DNA of 64,000 nt from Liolophura sinensis (taxonomy: Eukaryota; Mollusca; Polyplacophora; Chitonida; Chitonidae), in contig NC_088302.1 of the NCBI RefSeq assembly GCF_032854445.1, forward strand, positions 3,653,338 to 3,717,337. The letters run 5' to 3'. The notes under the pieces are model-generated. The model saw nothing but the letters and a program-made list of their open reading frames with translations. It was not told the DNA's origin and did not search any database. The first letter of the stretch is position 1, and each line of letters opens with the position of its first letter. Made by a program: the position numbers and the translations under genes. Of the stretch, positions 24,521 to 38,100 are shown piece after piece.

Positions 24521-25314
24521 AGGTTTACCTCACGAAAGTTCCTTCGTGTTAAGTGACAGGGTGAAATATCATATGTCGGGGCCATATGCCCTTATGCGAC
24601 AAATGTTATTGTAAATTAAATCGTGTCGTCATGACGTCTTTATGTTGTATTTGATTGTTAGTCATAGCATCATCACAGATTGAATTATATGTGTTAGCAG
24701 CTCCGGAAGTTATGGAAACGTTTCGGAGTATAGTTATAAACATCTTTTTCAAATCAATAACGCCATGCCTTAATGATTTAGAGATGTTGTCACTCTGCAG
24801 TGATGTCATACTAGGCCTCGGATAGCAATCTGCCGAAGTAAGACACAACTCAAGAAAAAAAAATGTCATATTTCTGGCATACAATTCCAGCATATAGAAA
24901 ACGCCCACAACTGATAATTACATCGTGCACGTGAGGTGTTTTGTCATAGACGTAGTCTCGTTTAGCATGTAGACGTCAAAACTTTGTCCTGTTTCGATGC
25001 CCATACAATTTTATACCGACCTGATTATCGTTTTTGTTTTTGGTGTTATGCTTTGAGAGTAATTTCAATTCACGGTTATACTGTAACCCAAATTAAACTA
25101 TACATTCGAAATGACATCCAATTTATTCACCAAAACTGACACCACATGGGATACACCTGAAGGCGGTGGGTTACATGCGCTTTGCCTTCATGTGTGATCT
25201 GTCTTGTCGGATATAATCTATGAATATCAATTCAGCTCTGGACTAATGGTCACGTGGATCGATCTGCGGAAAACAGGTGTGCTGCTGTCACCTGACTCGG
25301 TAAGACGGACAGCT
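24521..25314. other. Non-coding, nothing recognised
   Basis: A 100-codon - strand frame (24606-24908) has no recognised similarity. Confidence 0.35.
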
Positions 25315-25675
25315 TCTAAGGTGACTGTCCGCTTTGGGACCGGTAGATCCAGGATCAATCCTTGATCGAGTCACACCTAAGACTTTAAAAGAGGAAGATG
25401 TAACTTCCTCGCTTGCCGTTCAGCATGAAGGGGATAGTGCAACGACTGGTTGACCCGTATCAGTATAATGGCTCGGGCGGGGCGGCTTACTTACCTTCGG
25501 TAAGTCGTCTCAGTGAAGCAGCACTAAATAAAAGAGCGGTGGAAATCCGTCCTGCAACAAGGAGGCATATTACACGTACATGCACCCTAAGGATTCCTTC
25601 GTCGTCATATGATTGAAAAATTGTTGAGTACGACGTTAAACCCCAAGCACTCACTCACTCACTCTAAGGTGACTG
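25315..25675 (+). mobile_element. SINE family B with perfect 13-bp target-site duplication
   Basis: tctaaggtgactg at 25315-25327 is repeated at 25663-25675. Between them lies a + oriented family B SINE, truncated inside its tRNA-like head (it starts at tccgctttgggaccggtaga). It runs through the same body as the 15.0-kb copy to gttgagtacgacgttaaacc and an (actc)n tail. The intact duplication and limited divergence suggest a fairly recent insertion. The 67-codon frame at 25413 is part of it. Confidence 0.95.
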
Positions 25676-28501
25676 AGTGGAGACCGCTTCCCGTTACACC
25701 GAACTTTTATAGAGAGTAAGTGAAGTTTTAATAATAGAGAGTTGGAGGGGAAGAGGGTGGGGGGTGGGAAAGTGTTACCTTATGCACAATATCAGCAGAT
25801 GAACTCAGATGAATTTATGGTCCGTCCAATATATATTTACACCGTATTGATTTCATTTTACAGTATTTTATAAAAAATAAAATATACCATTCTTGTGCAT
25901 TCTATGTAGAAGAGAGAATTGAGTCATATTAAAATACCACACTTGGTATAAATTGAGAGCAAAAATAAGATGAATTTTCGACGTGTTAAGATGAGGGGTC
26001 GTTCTCTTTTTCTCATAAACCTTCCGTCTTTCTATTTGACGAGTACAATGTAAGCCTATGACTTTTGTAGTTCACTACCTTTCCATATATAGAAGAAATA
26101 ACATCTGAGGCGAACATGCCTTACAATAACGTCTGCTCAAAGATGACACGTTTTAGACCATAGAGATCGTTGACATCCTTTACTTGGGTCCTAGTTTAAA
26201 TCATATACGTTGTTGTCAATCGGTCGATGAATGTAGTTTTCGTACGCGCACGCTTCATTTTCAAAATAAATAACTCATTTCTCAGAAAAACTATTCGCCC
26301 GAAAAACAAAAATTCAGTAAAATAAAATTCCTAAGCTTTTTTAGTGTTTAATGTTCTTTAGGCTGGGCTTTGCCCTGCCAAAATTTATTGTTATCATTGA
26401 TAATGTAGACTGATCCTACAGCTACTCTCCCGTAATAGCCCATATTCGTATTTGTTTTACATCCCAGGTATGAATATGGGTTGTTACGTTCATATTTAGT
26501 GAGATTGTCATATAAGGCAGTTCCACTAAAGTGGCAATTTAAGTTTTAAGAATGAACCAACTGCACGTGGATTGAACCGTTACTCTCATAAGCGTTCAGG
26601 TGGCTGCTTTAATATATCCGGTAATACACGTCACACGTAATACATATCACTGTTCTCAACTGCACAGTTTCTGCGCCACTGCAAGCTATAATGTGCAACG
26701 CGCATTCTTTTCTGTAATTAAACCAGTTTTGGGCTTCATACAAAAGAAAAGACTAGAGAACCGCCAGTTAATGAGGGTTTCTTCTAATATAAAGATATAT
26801 GTTCAGAACAGCAGATGTTATCAAGCCACCCCAATGCTACTGAGGCATGATGAACATTGATCGATGGCCGCCTTGCCCTCCCCACCCCATGGAGCAATGT
26901 ACTGTGTAAGAAGTAATCAATTAACACTGCTGTTTGGTAGCCCGTACACTAATGCACCTCCTGCTGGTTGGACAACGTCGTTAATAACTTCCTCACTAGA
27001 AGAGAACAGAATATCAAGCATAATATTTACTTGCTTCCTTGGCGATGAGTGGAAAGTGACGCGAGTTTTTGAGGATCATCAACGCCCTATTAAGCTCTAC
27101 AACAAAAACCACCACCTTTGAATCAATGGCAAGTGATTCGGATGAAAGACTGTTATCGGTGCCTTGCCGGTATCTCATCCATAACTCTTAGGTTCCCTTT
27201 TGTTGTGACTTCTATAGGCGTAACCCATTACTCATTGCAATCCGAAGTGTGAATTCTGCATGATTTTACAGAAGAAAATTAGCAATATGTGCAAACACCC
27301 GGGTGTGGCGCGGGAAGAACCTACCATAAGTGAAATCGAACAGCCAATAAAAAGGTACAGACTTGTCAAAGAGATGAGGTAAAATCTGTCAAAAGCTTCA
27401 TTGAGAATTTGGAATCTTAACGAAGAGAAGACAACAAAGCTATATGTGGTCATTCAAATGTGAATTTTTGTCTAAATATCTTTTGAACGCGGCGTACTGT
27501 ATCTTCAAGGATTTGTCAACATAAATGCTTGTCTATTTTTAGAGAAAACTACATAATACATGTATACAAAAAGAAACAAAAACATTAAAAGAGAGATAAA
27601 TTTAATTTTTTAAAATCTAAATTAACGCAAAAAATATTAAAGAAATATGTCGATTCACATATTCATATCAGCAGGCCCATAAGCTAATAGTCCACGCGTA
27701 TGCTTCAATGCCTTAACAGCAGGTAACCGGGTGCAAGCTCGGACTGCAAGAGGGTACCAGGACGTTTATTTCCGGCGAGGAAAAAGAGTTTCGATGTTAT
27801 TGTCCCCTTGCCTTCATTACGGAAAGGTCATTAACTTTTGACAATGTACGTCATTCGTTAGGGTCCTTATAGAACGCATTTTACGCCACACGAAGCATAC
27901 TATATGTTCTGTCAACGAAATTCATGAAATGCCTATTTCTAATTTTACTTTTGCATTAAAGCAATGGAGGGGAAAAGTGGTGGACGTTTGAGGGTGGTAA
28001 ATTAAAACATGTGGTGAAAGGCTGTGAACGCGGTCTTCAGGAAAGCATGAATCTCCACCTAAAACTCCTCATTTCCAAGTGTTTAAATTGTTTGGAATTG
28101 ATTTGGAATCAATCTCGGTTAAACTGACAGTACCTCTGAAAGGCCAATTTGAATTGATGCTTCACGTAATGTGTGCTGTGCGCTGAAAAGACCAAGTTTC
28201 TCAGGGAGACTGCTATTGCGTAAAGCGCAAGTCATTACGTCAGTGTGTATTGTAGTGGTTGTCAGTGTGGGACCTCAGCAACTGTCATGCCAGAAAGACG
28301 GCTCTGTGTAATGGAAGCCATTAGTGCTCTTAAAGAAAAGGAAGAAGCTGGTTATTCAGAAAACACAACTTCCTCAGAATTAATGAAGTAATTGGTACGA
28401 TTAGTACCGACCATTCAGATATCGGAGCGCAGAAGCTTTGCGCAGATTTAATGATTCAAGTGTCAATGGTGTGTTCACCAACGTTGTTTTTAACCAGGTT
28501 C
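25676..28501. other. Non-coding, nothing recognised
   Basis: Frames at 26600-26860 and 26864-27121 (about 85 codons each, in tandem) have no recognised similarity and no convincing splice sites. No repeats noted beyond short low-complexity tracts. Confidence 0.3.
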
Positions 28502-28593
28502 TGCCCGGTTTCCTTTGAGCGTAATGATAGCTGCCGTCGTATAAATAAAATGTTCTTCAGTATGGTGTATAACGCCAATCAAAGAATTAAATA
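28502..28593 (+). mobile_element. SINE family A, 3' fragment
   Basis: A degenerate copy of the conserved 3' domain (gcccggtttcc, gctgccgtcgtata, taacgccaatcaaaga). Confidence 0.7.
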
Positions 28594-28709
28594 GTTTTAT
28601 TATTATTATAAGGGCAGCTGGTGGTCTATTATGAAACTACTTTCACTCACACATACCTTTTGGTCACTGTACACTAAACGGAAACAGTCTAATGTGAAGT
28701 ATGTATGTA

Positions 28710-29005
28710 TGCCTGGCGTTTTGCGTCGTACTCAACAATTGTTCAGTCATATGACGAGGAGAAGGCATTAGGTGTGTGTGTGTACATACACTGAGTCTTG
28801 TGTCCGTTCATACCGACAATGTGTTGCGGCAATTGAAGCATCATGTCGAAGATACCAGACATAACACCCTTCCCAGTTACATTATACAGACACAGGGCCA
28901 ACCATTCCTGTTTCCTTGCTCTAACCTCTCAGTCCTCTACTATTTTCAAAGTCTTTGGTATGACCCGACCAAGGTTTGATCACTGTTGTCGATATTATAC
29001 CTGGT
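28710..29005 (-). mobile_element. SINE family B, diverged copy, inverted
   Basis: Starts with the family 3' domain in complement (tgcgtcgtactcaacaatt, cagtcatatgacgagg). It ends with a diverged version of the region after the head (caaagtctttggtatgaccc, tttgatcactgttgtcga). It is clearly older than the copy at 25.3 kb. Confidence 0.7.
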
Positions 29006-32000
29006 TATCCGCCTCACTAATCGTTTTAAGCTCGGCTTATTCAGCTGGATCCACGTAAACATTAAGTCATCAACACAATACACAATACACAGCTCCTGAG
29101 CCATGTATGGATGGACAGTTTCGCTGGTAAAAAAACACATCCATATAAGAAATAACAGCCATGTTTATTTGGCGTTCCACACTTAAACACCAGCCCGGGT
29201 ATTTTAGTTCTCTCCACCTGTAAGCTAGAAAATAAGTGAAACCTTCTTGAGCACGGTATGAAAGAAGATAAAACAAACCATCGCCAAGTCTTTACATTAT
29301 AGACAGTAAAAGCAGAGCAGTGTTGACTGTTACTGTTTTATGTGCACCATTTTTAAACGATGGTATTATGATCCCTTTTCTGTCATTCACTTAATCTAAC
29401 ACATTTGATGTTTACACAGAAATGTGTTACAAGTTGTGCTATTGCCTAGGATCAAACAAACAAGTTATAAACATAAAGTTTACAACGTCCACTTTGTCCA
29501 CACACAGTAGTTGCCGATTTGAGTTCACAAGCAGCAGTTGCTCATCTATTTTCACAAATTATAATCTAGATTGTTTCAGAAGTAAACACAGAAAATAGCT
29601 CTTCAAGAATTTGGCTCAAAGAAATCAACCTAACTGACTTCAAACAGTGAAACCCACAACAAAACTCACACAAAAAGACACAATCCAGTTTCTGTGCTTT
29701 GTCCGTTAATCTGAACTAGAGACTTTGCGTATAAGTACAAACAGTGAAATCGAATAATAAAGGAATCGCAAAAAAGCTTTATTCTCCAATTCGAAATTGG
29801 CAACCTTAGTGTACAGCTTTTTATAAAGTGACCTTTAGATAAACCTCACGTAACCATCTAATCTTTCAGGAAGTATAAGGCTATAAATGATAGTATTGAT
29901 CGGTCTTCCCTGTCGATGGTAAATTAAAATTGAATTTCAACTACAACTGAATTGCACTCCTGAGGTTTGGCCTTCTTTTTTGTACAACATGGTCAGATTT
30001 CCTAACACATTTCTGTTTTTATAGAGGCAATTGTAGCAGGACGGATCAAACTATTAGAAGAAATCTATTGTTGATAAGAAGACGTCTGGTTCGATATATA
30101 AATACATAGATGACAAACTTTGGCAAGTTTTGTTAGGTTGTGTTCCCGCGAAAATGATTTGACTTTTTCTAAACTTGTCCTTAAAGTAATGAACCTTGTC
30201 ATTTCCCTAGCTAGACAGCACCGTCATTTATAGTCAGTTGCGTTTCTCACGTGTTCAGATCACCCTTATGCTGCACTGGATCAAATCAAAACTGTGACAA
30301 TTTTGCTATACGAAGATTCACAATTGATACAATTTTTTTTATCTGTTTCAAAAAATAACCATGGTACTTAGTGTATGCTTACTGATACGTGTTCATATGA
30401 TTTACGTGAAACAGAATTCCTAAAACACACTAAATTCCACCAACAGTCAAGTGACATATGTAATACTGTTCTGTAATATTTAAGTATCGATTCTTCTGTT
30501 AACCACATGACATCTTCGGAAATGGTCATTTGCAACACTGTTAACCGAGGACTGAAAAAAAACCTATACCTTGCAAATCCCTTTGACTCTCCATAAACTA
30601 TATTATAGAAGTTTGTTCATGCTGAGACAAACGGTACTGAGCTTCAGCTTTGTAGCTTCAAAGTACAAATACGGGTGCATGTCATTTGTTTGAATTATCT
30701 TAGATTCAACGTCATATCTGTCCTGGAGATAATTGTTTTTGGAATAACCACACACCGTATAATCCACTCTACCCTCCTTCGGATATGACTTAAGATATAA
30801 ATAAACCAGGAATCCCTGGCCGAGATCTGCCAGGCTTCCTGGTGACGTCATGGCTGGGTTAGCCTCCCATCATGCCGCGCTGTGTTTGCAGCAGGCGATC
30901 AATGGCAGGGAATTATCAGAGCGGCAAGCATAGGTCGTACTGAATGAAAGTGTAACCGGGCCGGACAGGAGGGAAATATCGCGGCGTGGACCTTATAGAT
31001 GCAATTGATGTGTGACTTTACACGCCCACATCCATCTTCCTAACCAGGGGCCTAATTCCCGGACTGGACTAGACACAGTGATGATCTGACAGTACATCCG
31101 GAATGCGAGCAGCTTGAGGTAAGAACACTGCTCTATCGGTAGATTCGGATAGCGAATTGTATGTGACACAGAAATCAATCGTTCTCCTTCTGTCTAACGA
31201 GTTAAGATGGCGCAGGCCTGTTTATTTTTGGACCGTGTACAAGGCTGCGATGTTATGGTAATGTCAAAACGTCTTGGCAGGCTGACGTCTACAGGCCCAT
31301 GCCGTATAAACCGGATGTACCGATCGGTCAGGTAAATTATTAAGGCAGACAATGACTCGCTGCTTATCGTTCGGCGGAATATATGGCAATGTAACATTCT
31401 TCCCTATCTAAGTAGTCGTAAGTGGTCTGGGTGTATAAGTACTCTTCCTGCTGTAGCTATAACCGAGCCTATACTATCGGTAATATTGAAAACACGAGGA
31501 ATGAACACAAGGTGTCTCTGTTATGTATTTGTGTGTATGTATATTCTACAAGCTGTGATGTTTGGACGTCGCTGGTATCGATAAACCAAACGTGTGTCTG
31601 TTTAAATATTTGCTCAGTGCGGGTTTTATTTTCTTGTGGCAGATCCGAAGACCTATTGTGAGTTTATAGACGGGTCCCCACTCAACCTTCGTCCAGTACC
31701 ATTGTGTCCGCGGGAACTAATTAAGTGGAGATTTATTTGCCTCACAGAAAGCTGACAGCGGCGTGTGGTGTTGAGTAGCGAAGAGTACCAGAAGATCCCC
31801 CACCTGTTTGTCTGACAAATGGCGTTTGTCCTGCATGTTAGGACATGACCACATCTGCCTCACACACAGGATTAACGATCGCTATCCAGAGGAAGGACGC
31901 GTTTATTGAATACAACGATAACCAAATAAAATCAGGCGGGCGACAGCCCCGTCCCTGAGGGCTGGTTGTGAAAGTGGTTATCTGACCATTCCATAAGACT

Positions 32001-32143
32001 GAATCCTGAAACCCAGCGTTATGCTGATTGACAAGGCATCCATCGACTGCCCAGCTGATGACAACGATCGCCACTGGCGCATGTAACGTGAGAGGAAGCC
32101 ATAGTACTGACCAAATCCGCTTAGGCTGTCCACCAAAGCCGAA
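29006..32143 (+). other. 5' flank of GUCY1B1, likely including its promoter and 5' UTR
   Basis: No other gene was recognised here. The last few hundred bases upstream of 32144 are less AT-rich than the surroundings and probably include the 5' UTR, but the transcription start cannot be placed from sequence. A tataaa at 31305-31310 is too weak alone to call. ATGs upstream of the proposed start at 32058 and 32081 would be upstream ORFs if transcribed; the second is immediately followed by taa. Confidence 0.35.
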
Positions 32144-32146
32144 ATG
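32144..32146 (+). CDS. GUCY1B1: GUCY1B1 coding exon 1: start codon only
   Basis: The next exon begins at Tyr2 (YGFVNYALQ) immediately after a good acceptor and has no in-frame Met, so the initiator must come from an upstream exon ending in ATG in phase 0. gccgaaATG followed directly by the donor gtaagt at 32147 fits exactly, with a purine at -3. The 5' end of this exon is unknown. Other ATG-gt sites upstream cannot be excluded, so this start is inferred. Confidence 0.7.
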
Positions 32147-35100
32147 GTAAGTACGCCTTCATCGATCGTTAGTCTTCGATACCCCAATACCTCCAGGTCT
32201 GTGTCCCAGACTGCCGCAACACAGGGTAACCATTTACTTCAGACACGTAATTCAATAAACTATTATATGGCTGGTAATCAGTACTGCGTTAGACATATGA
32301 GATACACAGGTTAATCTGCAGGTGTCCACTGTTGATTTGCAGAAAGTTGCAGTTATATGATGACTGTAGAACGTTGCAGTTATATGATGACTTTAGAACA
32401 TTGCAGTTATATGATGACTGTAGAACGTTGTAGTTATATGATGACTGTAGAACATTGCAGTTATATGATGACTGTAGAACATTGCAGTTATATGATGACT
32501 GTAGAACGTTGCAGTTATATGATGACTGTAGAACGTTGCAGTTATATGATGACTGTAGAACATTGCAGTTATATGATGACTGTAGAACGTTGCAGTTATA
32601 TGATGACTTTAGAACATTGTAGTTATATGATGACTGTAGAACGTTTCAGTTATATGATGACTGTAGAACATTGCAGTTATATGATGACTGTAGAACGTTG
32701 CAGTTATATGATGACTGTAGAACGTTGCAGTTATATGATGACTGTAGAACATTGCAGTTCTATGATGACTGTAGAACGTTGCAGTTATATGATGATTGTA
32801 GAGCGTTCCAGTTATATGACTGTAGAACGTTGCAGTTATATGATGACTGTAGAACGTTGCAGTTATATGATGACTTTAGAACATTGCAGTTCTAGGATGA
32901 CTTTAGAACGTTGCAGTTATATGATGACTGTAGAACGTTGCAGTTATATGATGACTGTAGAACATTGCAGTTATATGATGACTGTAGAACATTGCAGTTC
33001 TATGATCACTGTAGAACGTTTCAGTTATATGATGATTGTAGAACGTTCCAGTTATATGACTGTAGAACGTTGCAGTTATATGATGACTTTAGATCATTGC
33101 AGTTATATGATGACTGTAGAATGTTGCAGTTATATGATGACTTTAGAACATTGCAGTTATATGCTGACTGTAGAACGTTTCAGTTATATGATGACTTTAG
33201 AACATTGCAGTTCTATGATGACTGTAGAACGTTCCAGTTATATGATGACTGTAGAACATTGCAGTTATATGATGACTGTAGAACATTGCAGTTATATGAT
33301 GACTGTAGAACGTTGCAGTTATATGATGCCTTTAGAACATTGCAGTTGCAGTTATATGATAACTTTAGAACATTGCAGTTATATGATGACTGTAGAACGT
33401 TGCAGTTATATGATGACTTTAAAACGTTGCAGTTATATGATGACTGTAGAACATTGCAGTTATATGATGACTGTAGAACGTTGCAGTTATATGATGACTT
33501 TAGAACATTGCAGTTTTATGATGACTGTAGAACGTTGCAGTTATATGATGACTTTAGAACATTGCAGTTATATGATGACTGTAGAACATTGCAGTGATAT
33601 GATGACTTTAGAACATTGCAGTTATATGATGACTGTACAACATTGCTGTTACATGGACACCCAGTACATGCACATTTCAAACACAAAACAAATGAAGTCT
33701 GAAGATAATTTTATATTAGATTGATTTACATCATGACAAACTGTCACGAAAGGTTTGTCACGATTGGCTTCAGTTCAGATGGCGGCCTGAGTTGACAGAG
33801 CATTTAAAATTCATACTGAGCAGCTGAAAACTGGTAACATAAAGCTCTGAGGATACATGTACACCTGTGAAGTGAATGTGAACACAGCAAGTTCAAAACA
33901 TGGCAGTTTTTACCAAAGCAGAAAAATAAAGTATAATGTCAACATCTTCAAAGCATGTTTATCATGTTCAAGAAGCTTCATGAACATATCGTGAAACTTT
34001 GACAGCAGCTGACCCGAACAGAAAAGCCCACTTCGTAAGGGCAAGCCAAAAATGTAAATATTCCTAATTATTCAAAATGAGTAAATTCACAAATCCTGTT
34101 CATTATTCCCACCAAGTATCATGAAGATGATCTAAAAACTGTTGGGATATCTGACCCAAACATAAAACTTGGAAACATAAAACAAAAGTGAAAAGTACTG
34201 GCTAAGATAAATGGCAATGTCAAAAACCTGATAATTCAATAAAAATACAAATATACCTAATTATTTAAAATTATTTATTTCATGAAGTCTTCAAAGCATA
34301 CCCGAGTTTCAAGCAAGATGGTGTAAAAACTGTGGCAACTGTGGCTGACCACTTTTTCGCCACAATCACAATTCCGCGCCTTGCTTCGTAACGGTGAGTT
34401 AAAAGGACGGGTTTATGAATAAATGTGTGACACTTTGCCGCTTCTGGTAAAGCTGCCAGAAGTTTGCTAATAAAGGTGTAGATCTCTCATTGACTAGATT
34501 ACAAGTCTCACCTACGTCTTGTTAACGTTTGTTTCAGTACGGCTTTGTAAATTACGCGCTCCAACTGCTCGTGCTCAGGAAGTTTGGCGAAGATGCCTGG
34601 GAGGATATCAAGTAAGTCATTGTCTTGCCAGACCATGGAGTTTGTCGACGTGCCAAGATTTAGTGCGCTCACTTTCTTGCTCGACGGTCTCAAATTAGGT
34701 CAAAGATATGGAAACTCGAATCGAGCGACCTGCTTCTGCTGTCACTCTTGAGAGCCATAAACCGACACCAGGCACTTCCCACAGCTCTGTCAATAAACCC
34801 ACTCGGGCTATCGTCTTAGTTTCATTTTGCATATATGCTTTTCTTTAAGAGACTTTTTTCAGTGATCGATATAAGTATTCTTAGTAGACGTTTATTGCAG
34901 GTCTTAAGTAAAATGTTGACTGAAGTCTGTTGCTTGTATGTAATGCCCACAGAAAACTGTGTGGAAAGTAAGAGGTCGACACAAATACGGAATGAAGCAC
35001 AGCCACTTGTTGCGTTCTAGATTTTATCCTCACTTATCTGTACTGTTCAGGAGAACGTTAAAGAGGTGGCATGAACGCATGCGTCATAGAAAACGCCTGG

Positions 35101-38100
35101 TAATGGAAAATAGGTCGAATAAACAGAGAAAGTACATTTTCAAGTACCCAGGAAAGTACTCATTTTTTTATCGAAATTTAGAATTAAGGCTTAACTCCAC
35201 ATCGGCAACATTTCAGCCATATCGTGGCGAGAACAGGTTCAAACAAGAGACAGTGAATGGTTTTCGGTATAAAACAAAAATAGATGGACGTGTTTAAAAC
35301 CAGCTAGATGGACATGTTTAAAACCAGCAAAGAAACCAACCCTTAGTCATGTTAGCAAAAACTGGAAAACCACAATGTGATAATAATGTATAATTTAGAA
35401 ATATATATGTATAAGGAAGAACTATACCTTGTGACACAGGCCAGTGGCTTTCAAATATTTTATGACAGCATCCCCAGCAACGCTATCAAATAGGTCGATT
35501 ATAGAGTCGACTATGTAGAAACTTTGCCCACATAAGCAAAGTCTACACAGTCAACAAATATGATGCTGTATTAAATGTACCTGTGTTCTATGTATGCTTT
35601 ATCAATAATATCACGTGTAGATCTATAACATGTGGTGTACATAATTATCAGCAACTACTTGGCAGAGAATAGGTGTGTCGCTGAATAGCGGTCCGTTTGA
35701 GGTAGCTTGTAGATCAACCTTTGCTACCAGGCCGACGTTGGAAGGTGCTTGAATCAGCGCTGAGTAATGCCGTTGGTGTGCGCTTGGTCATTCAGAACTG
35801 GGATTATGCACCCTGCCATATATATTGCCAGGTACTTGTAAACATGTGCTGGGAGAAACATTGAGAAAATCTTAAATTGAATTCATTTTAACTCTCATTG
35901 GTGTGGATAGCAGAAGAGAAAGTTTTTGGATAGAATGTGACAATTGGTGATAAAACTGAATTCGTATTTGCATATTTTGCCAAATATTTACGTAAACATG
36001 GATTTTTAAATTAACAATTGCGGCCAGTATCTAACTGTGAGTGACCGAAACAAGATTGCCTCAGTCCAGCAGATCTACACGGTGTTGATGAGCAATAAGT
36101 CTTGTCCCTTTATGATATTTAGAAGTGTTCAACCACAGTATAAGACGAGACAAAAACACGCCTACAGTTTTCATGTGATACAATCATAGTTTGTGTTTGT
36201 AACCGTTCTATGCTTGCTTTCCTAATTCTTTTCACATGATACGACCATAGTTAGTTTCTGTAACGGTTACATGTTTGGTTTTTTTTTTGTAACTCGGAAA
36301 TAAGATGAAATGGTGAATGCGAATGAAAAACAAAATACAGTATATGAATCTTTTGTTTCCATTGAGCTGCTAAGGATAATCGTACCCTGTATCCTAATAT
36401 AAACAACGAAGGCTGACAGACAAATATCATGCGGGTAGGGCTTTCCATTATTCATGATTTCGGATGGTTAGAATGTTTTCTTGTCTTATTGCATTGCGTG
36501 GTATAACTGAGCTTAATGGATCTGATTACCAAGGGTACCATTCACGGGATACGTGCATGAAGGCTTAAGATGTGCGTGTATGCAAATGACAACAGGGCAG
36601 AAGAGATATTGTTGACCAGGTGTTACGCTATAACCTGTATTTCAACGACATGAATGTGTGTTATTAGGCAACTTAATTTTAATACTCGCGAGGAAATACT
36701 TTGTGTCCCTGAAGAACATCCAGGGCCTTGGCAATTCAACGCGAATAAATTATACCGTTATGACTTATAACAAAGAACACTCTATATGAGTCGCAATATT
36801 ACGTAACTTTCTGGAGTCCTAATTCAGTTCATTAATGAAATTCATGCCGTTTTCGCAAATATATAAAGAAAGCCCTCAGAGAGTTTGGTTATCCATGAAG
36901 ATAGATCTTTCCATAGCGGGAGAATGCTTCATTTAAATATGATATCTGGCCATGGGTTTGCTGAAAAAACGGCTAATATAGACAGGCCTGAAATCCACCC
37001 ATAATTCTGGTCACCAACGATATGCCGATGAAGTCGGTGTTATGCAAGACTCTGTGGTGTTATTAGATTCATTAACTTCATGTATAGAAATGAATGAATA
37101 TGCCACGTCAAAAATCGATAAGTAACCTTTCAGCTGATGATGTGTGGATGCCAGCGCTATGTATAAATTTTGGATAGGTATAGATAGAAGGTGGTCAATT
37201 CAATATGTAATAATATTGTATTATCTGATTGTTCCTCGCAGTCGTTTCACTTCGTCGCCTTTTAGGTTCCATGTTGATGATTTTTAAATCCGCTTTACAG
37301 GGGTCTACATTGAAATGCATTCAGCTTGATCACTCTTCGTAAATAAACGTTATTCTGTGCTACTCCAGGCGTCCTTCAACACTGAAGTAAGCACTGACGA
37401 TCCCGTGTGAATATTCGCTGCATGGTTATCAGAAGTGACGACAGATTTCAGAGTGGTATTAAATAATGAAATATATCCTTGTCAGCATCTCTACTGACTT
37501 AATACAGATGGAATGGAGTCATTATTGATGCATCATTATGGTCATTATTGATGTATCATCGAGCCACATCAGTGACCAGCAAGGCTATTTATCTCTAGCG
37601 GTAGGCGCCTATCTTATATACTCACCACTTCCTTCACTCGATTGTCTGAAAGCGATGCCGGTCACTCTGTGTATGGACACATAGCATCCCGATAGGCAGA
37701 TAAATCAGAAAATAATGTATAGTGAAACGACGTGCCTCGTCGTGCATTCGCCCCCCCCCCCCTCCCCTTGATTCTCTTTGGTGAAACCTACAACCATAAA
37801 TCATTAAGCCACCATTTCTGTCTGTATAGGGTAAATATTAATGAAGATTGTGGAGATGTCCGACAAATGCTCTAGGCTCAAGCGCACATTATGATCCTGA
37901 CTGGTAAGATGAATAAGTGTCTAGGCCAAACCCGGTGTAAATCATGCTAGATCATTGTCGGTACAGACAGCTTTGTCAAGATCCTGTCTTGTGTAACACA
38001 TCATATCGGGATTAAATAGCCCAATATTACCTCCTGTACGCTAATAACCTCTCGCCACTTAGATACATCTGTGTCCAGATGTGCTTTGACACCTCGATCA

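Noticed and set aside
31305-31310. TATA box for GUCY1B1
   Set aside because: A single tataaa in AT-rich DNA about 0.84 kb upstream of the ATG, without other promoter elements or transcript data.
32357-33724. 455-codon frame (and a second overlapping + frame) as a repeat protein
   Set aside because: It is the 27-bp minisatellite inside intron 1 of the cyclase gene; more than one frame is open for the same arithmetic reason.
34959-35297. 112-codon basic protein inside intron 2
   Set aside because: No recognised family, no splice context, and it lies within an intron in a stretch with no repeat support.
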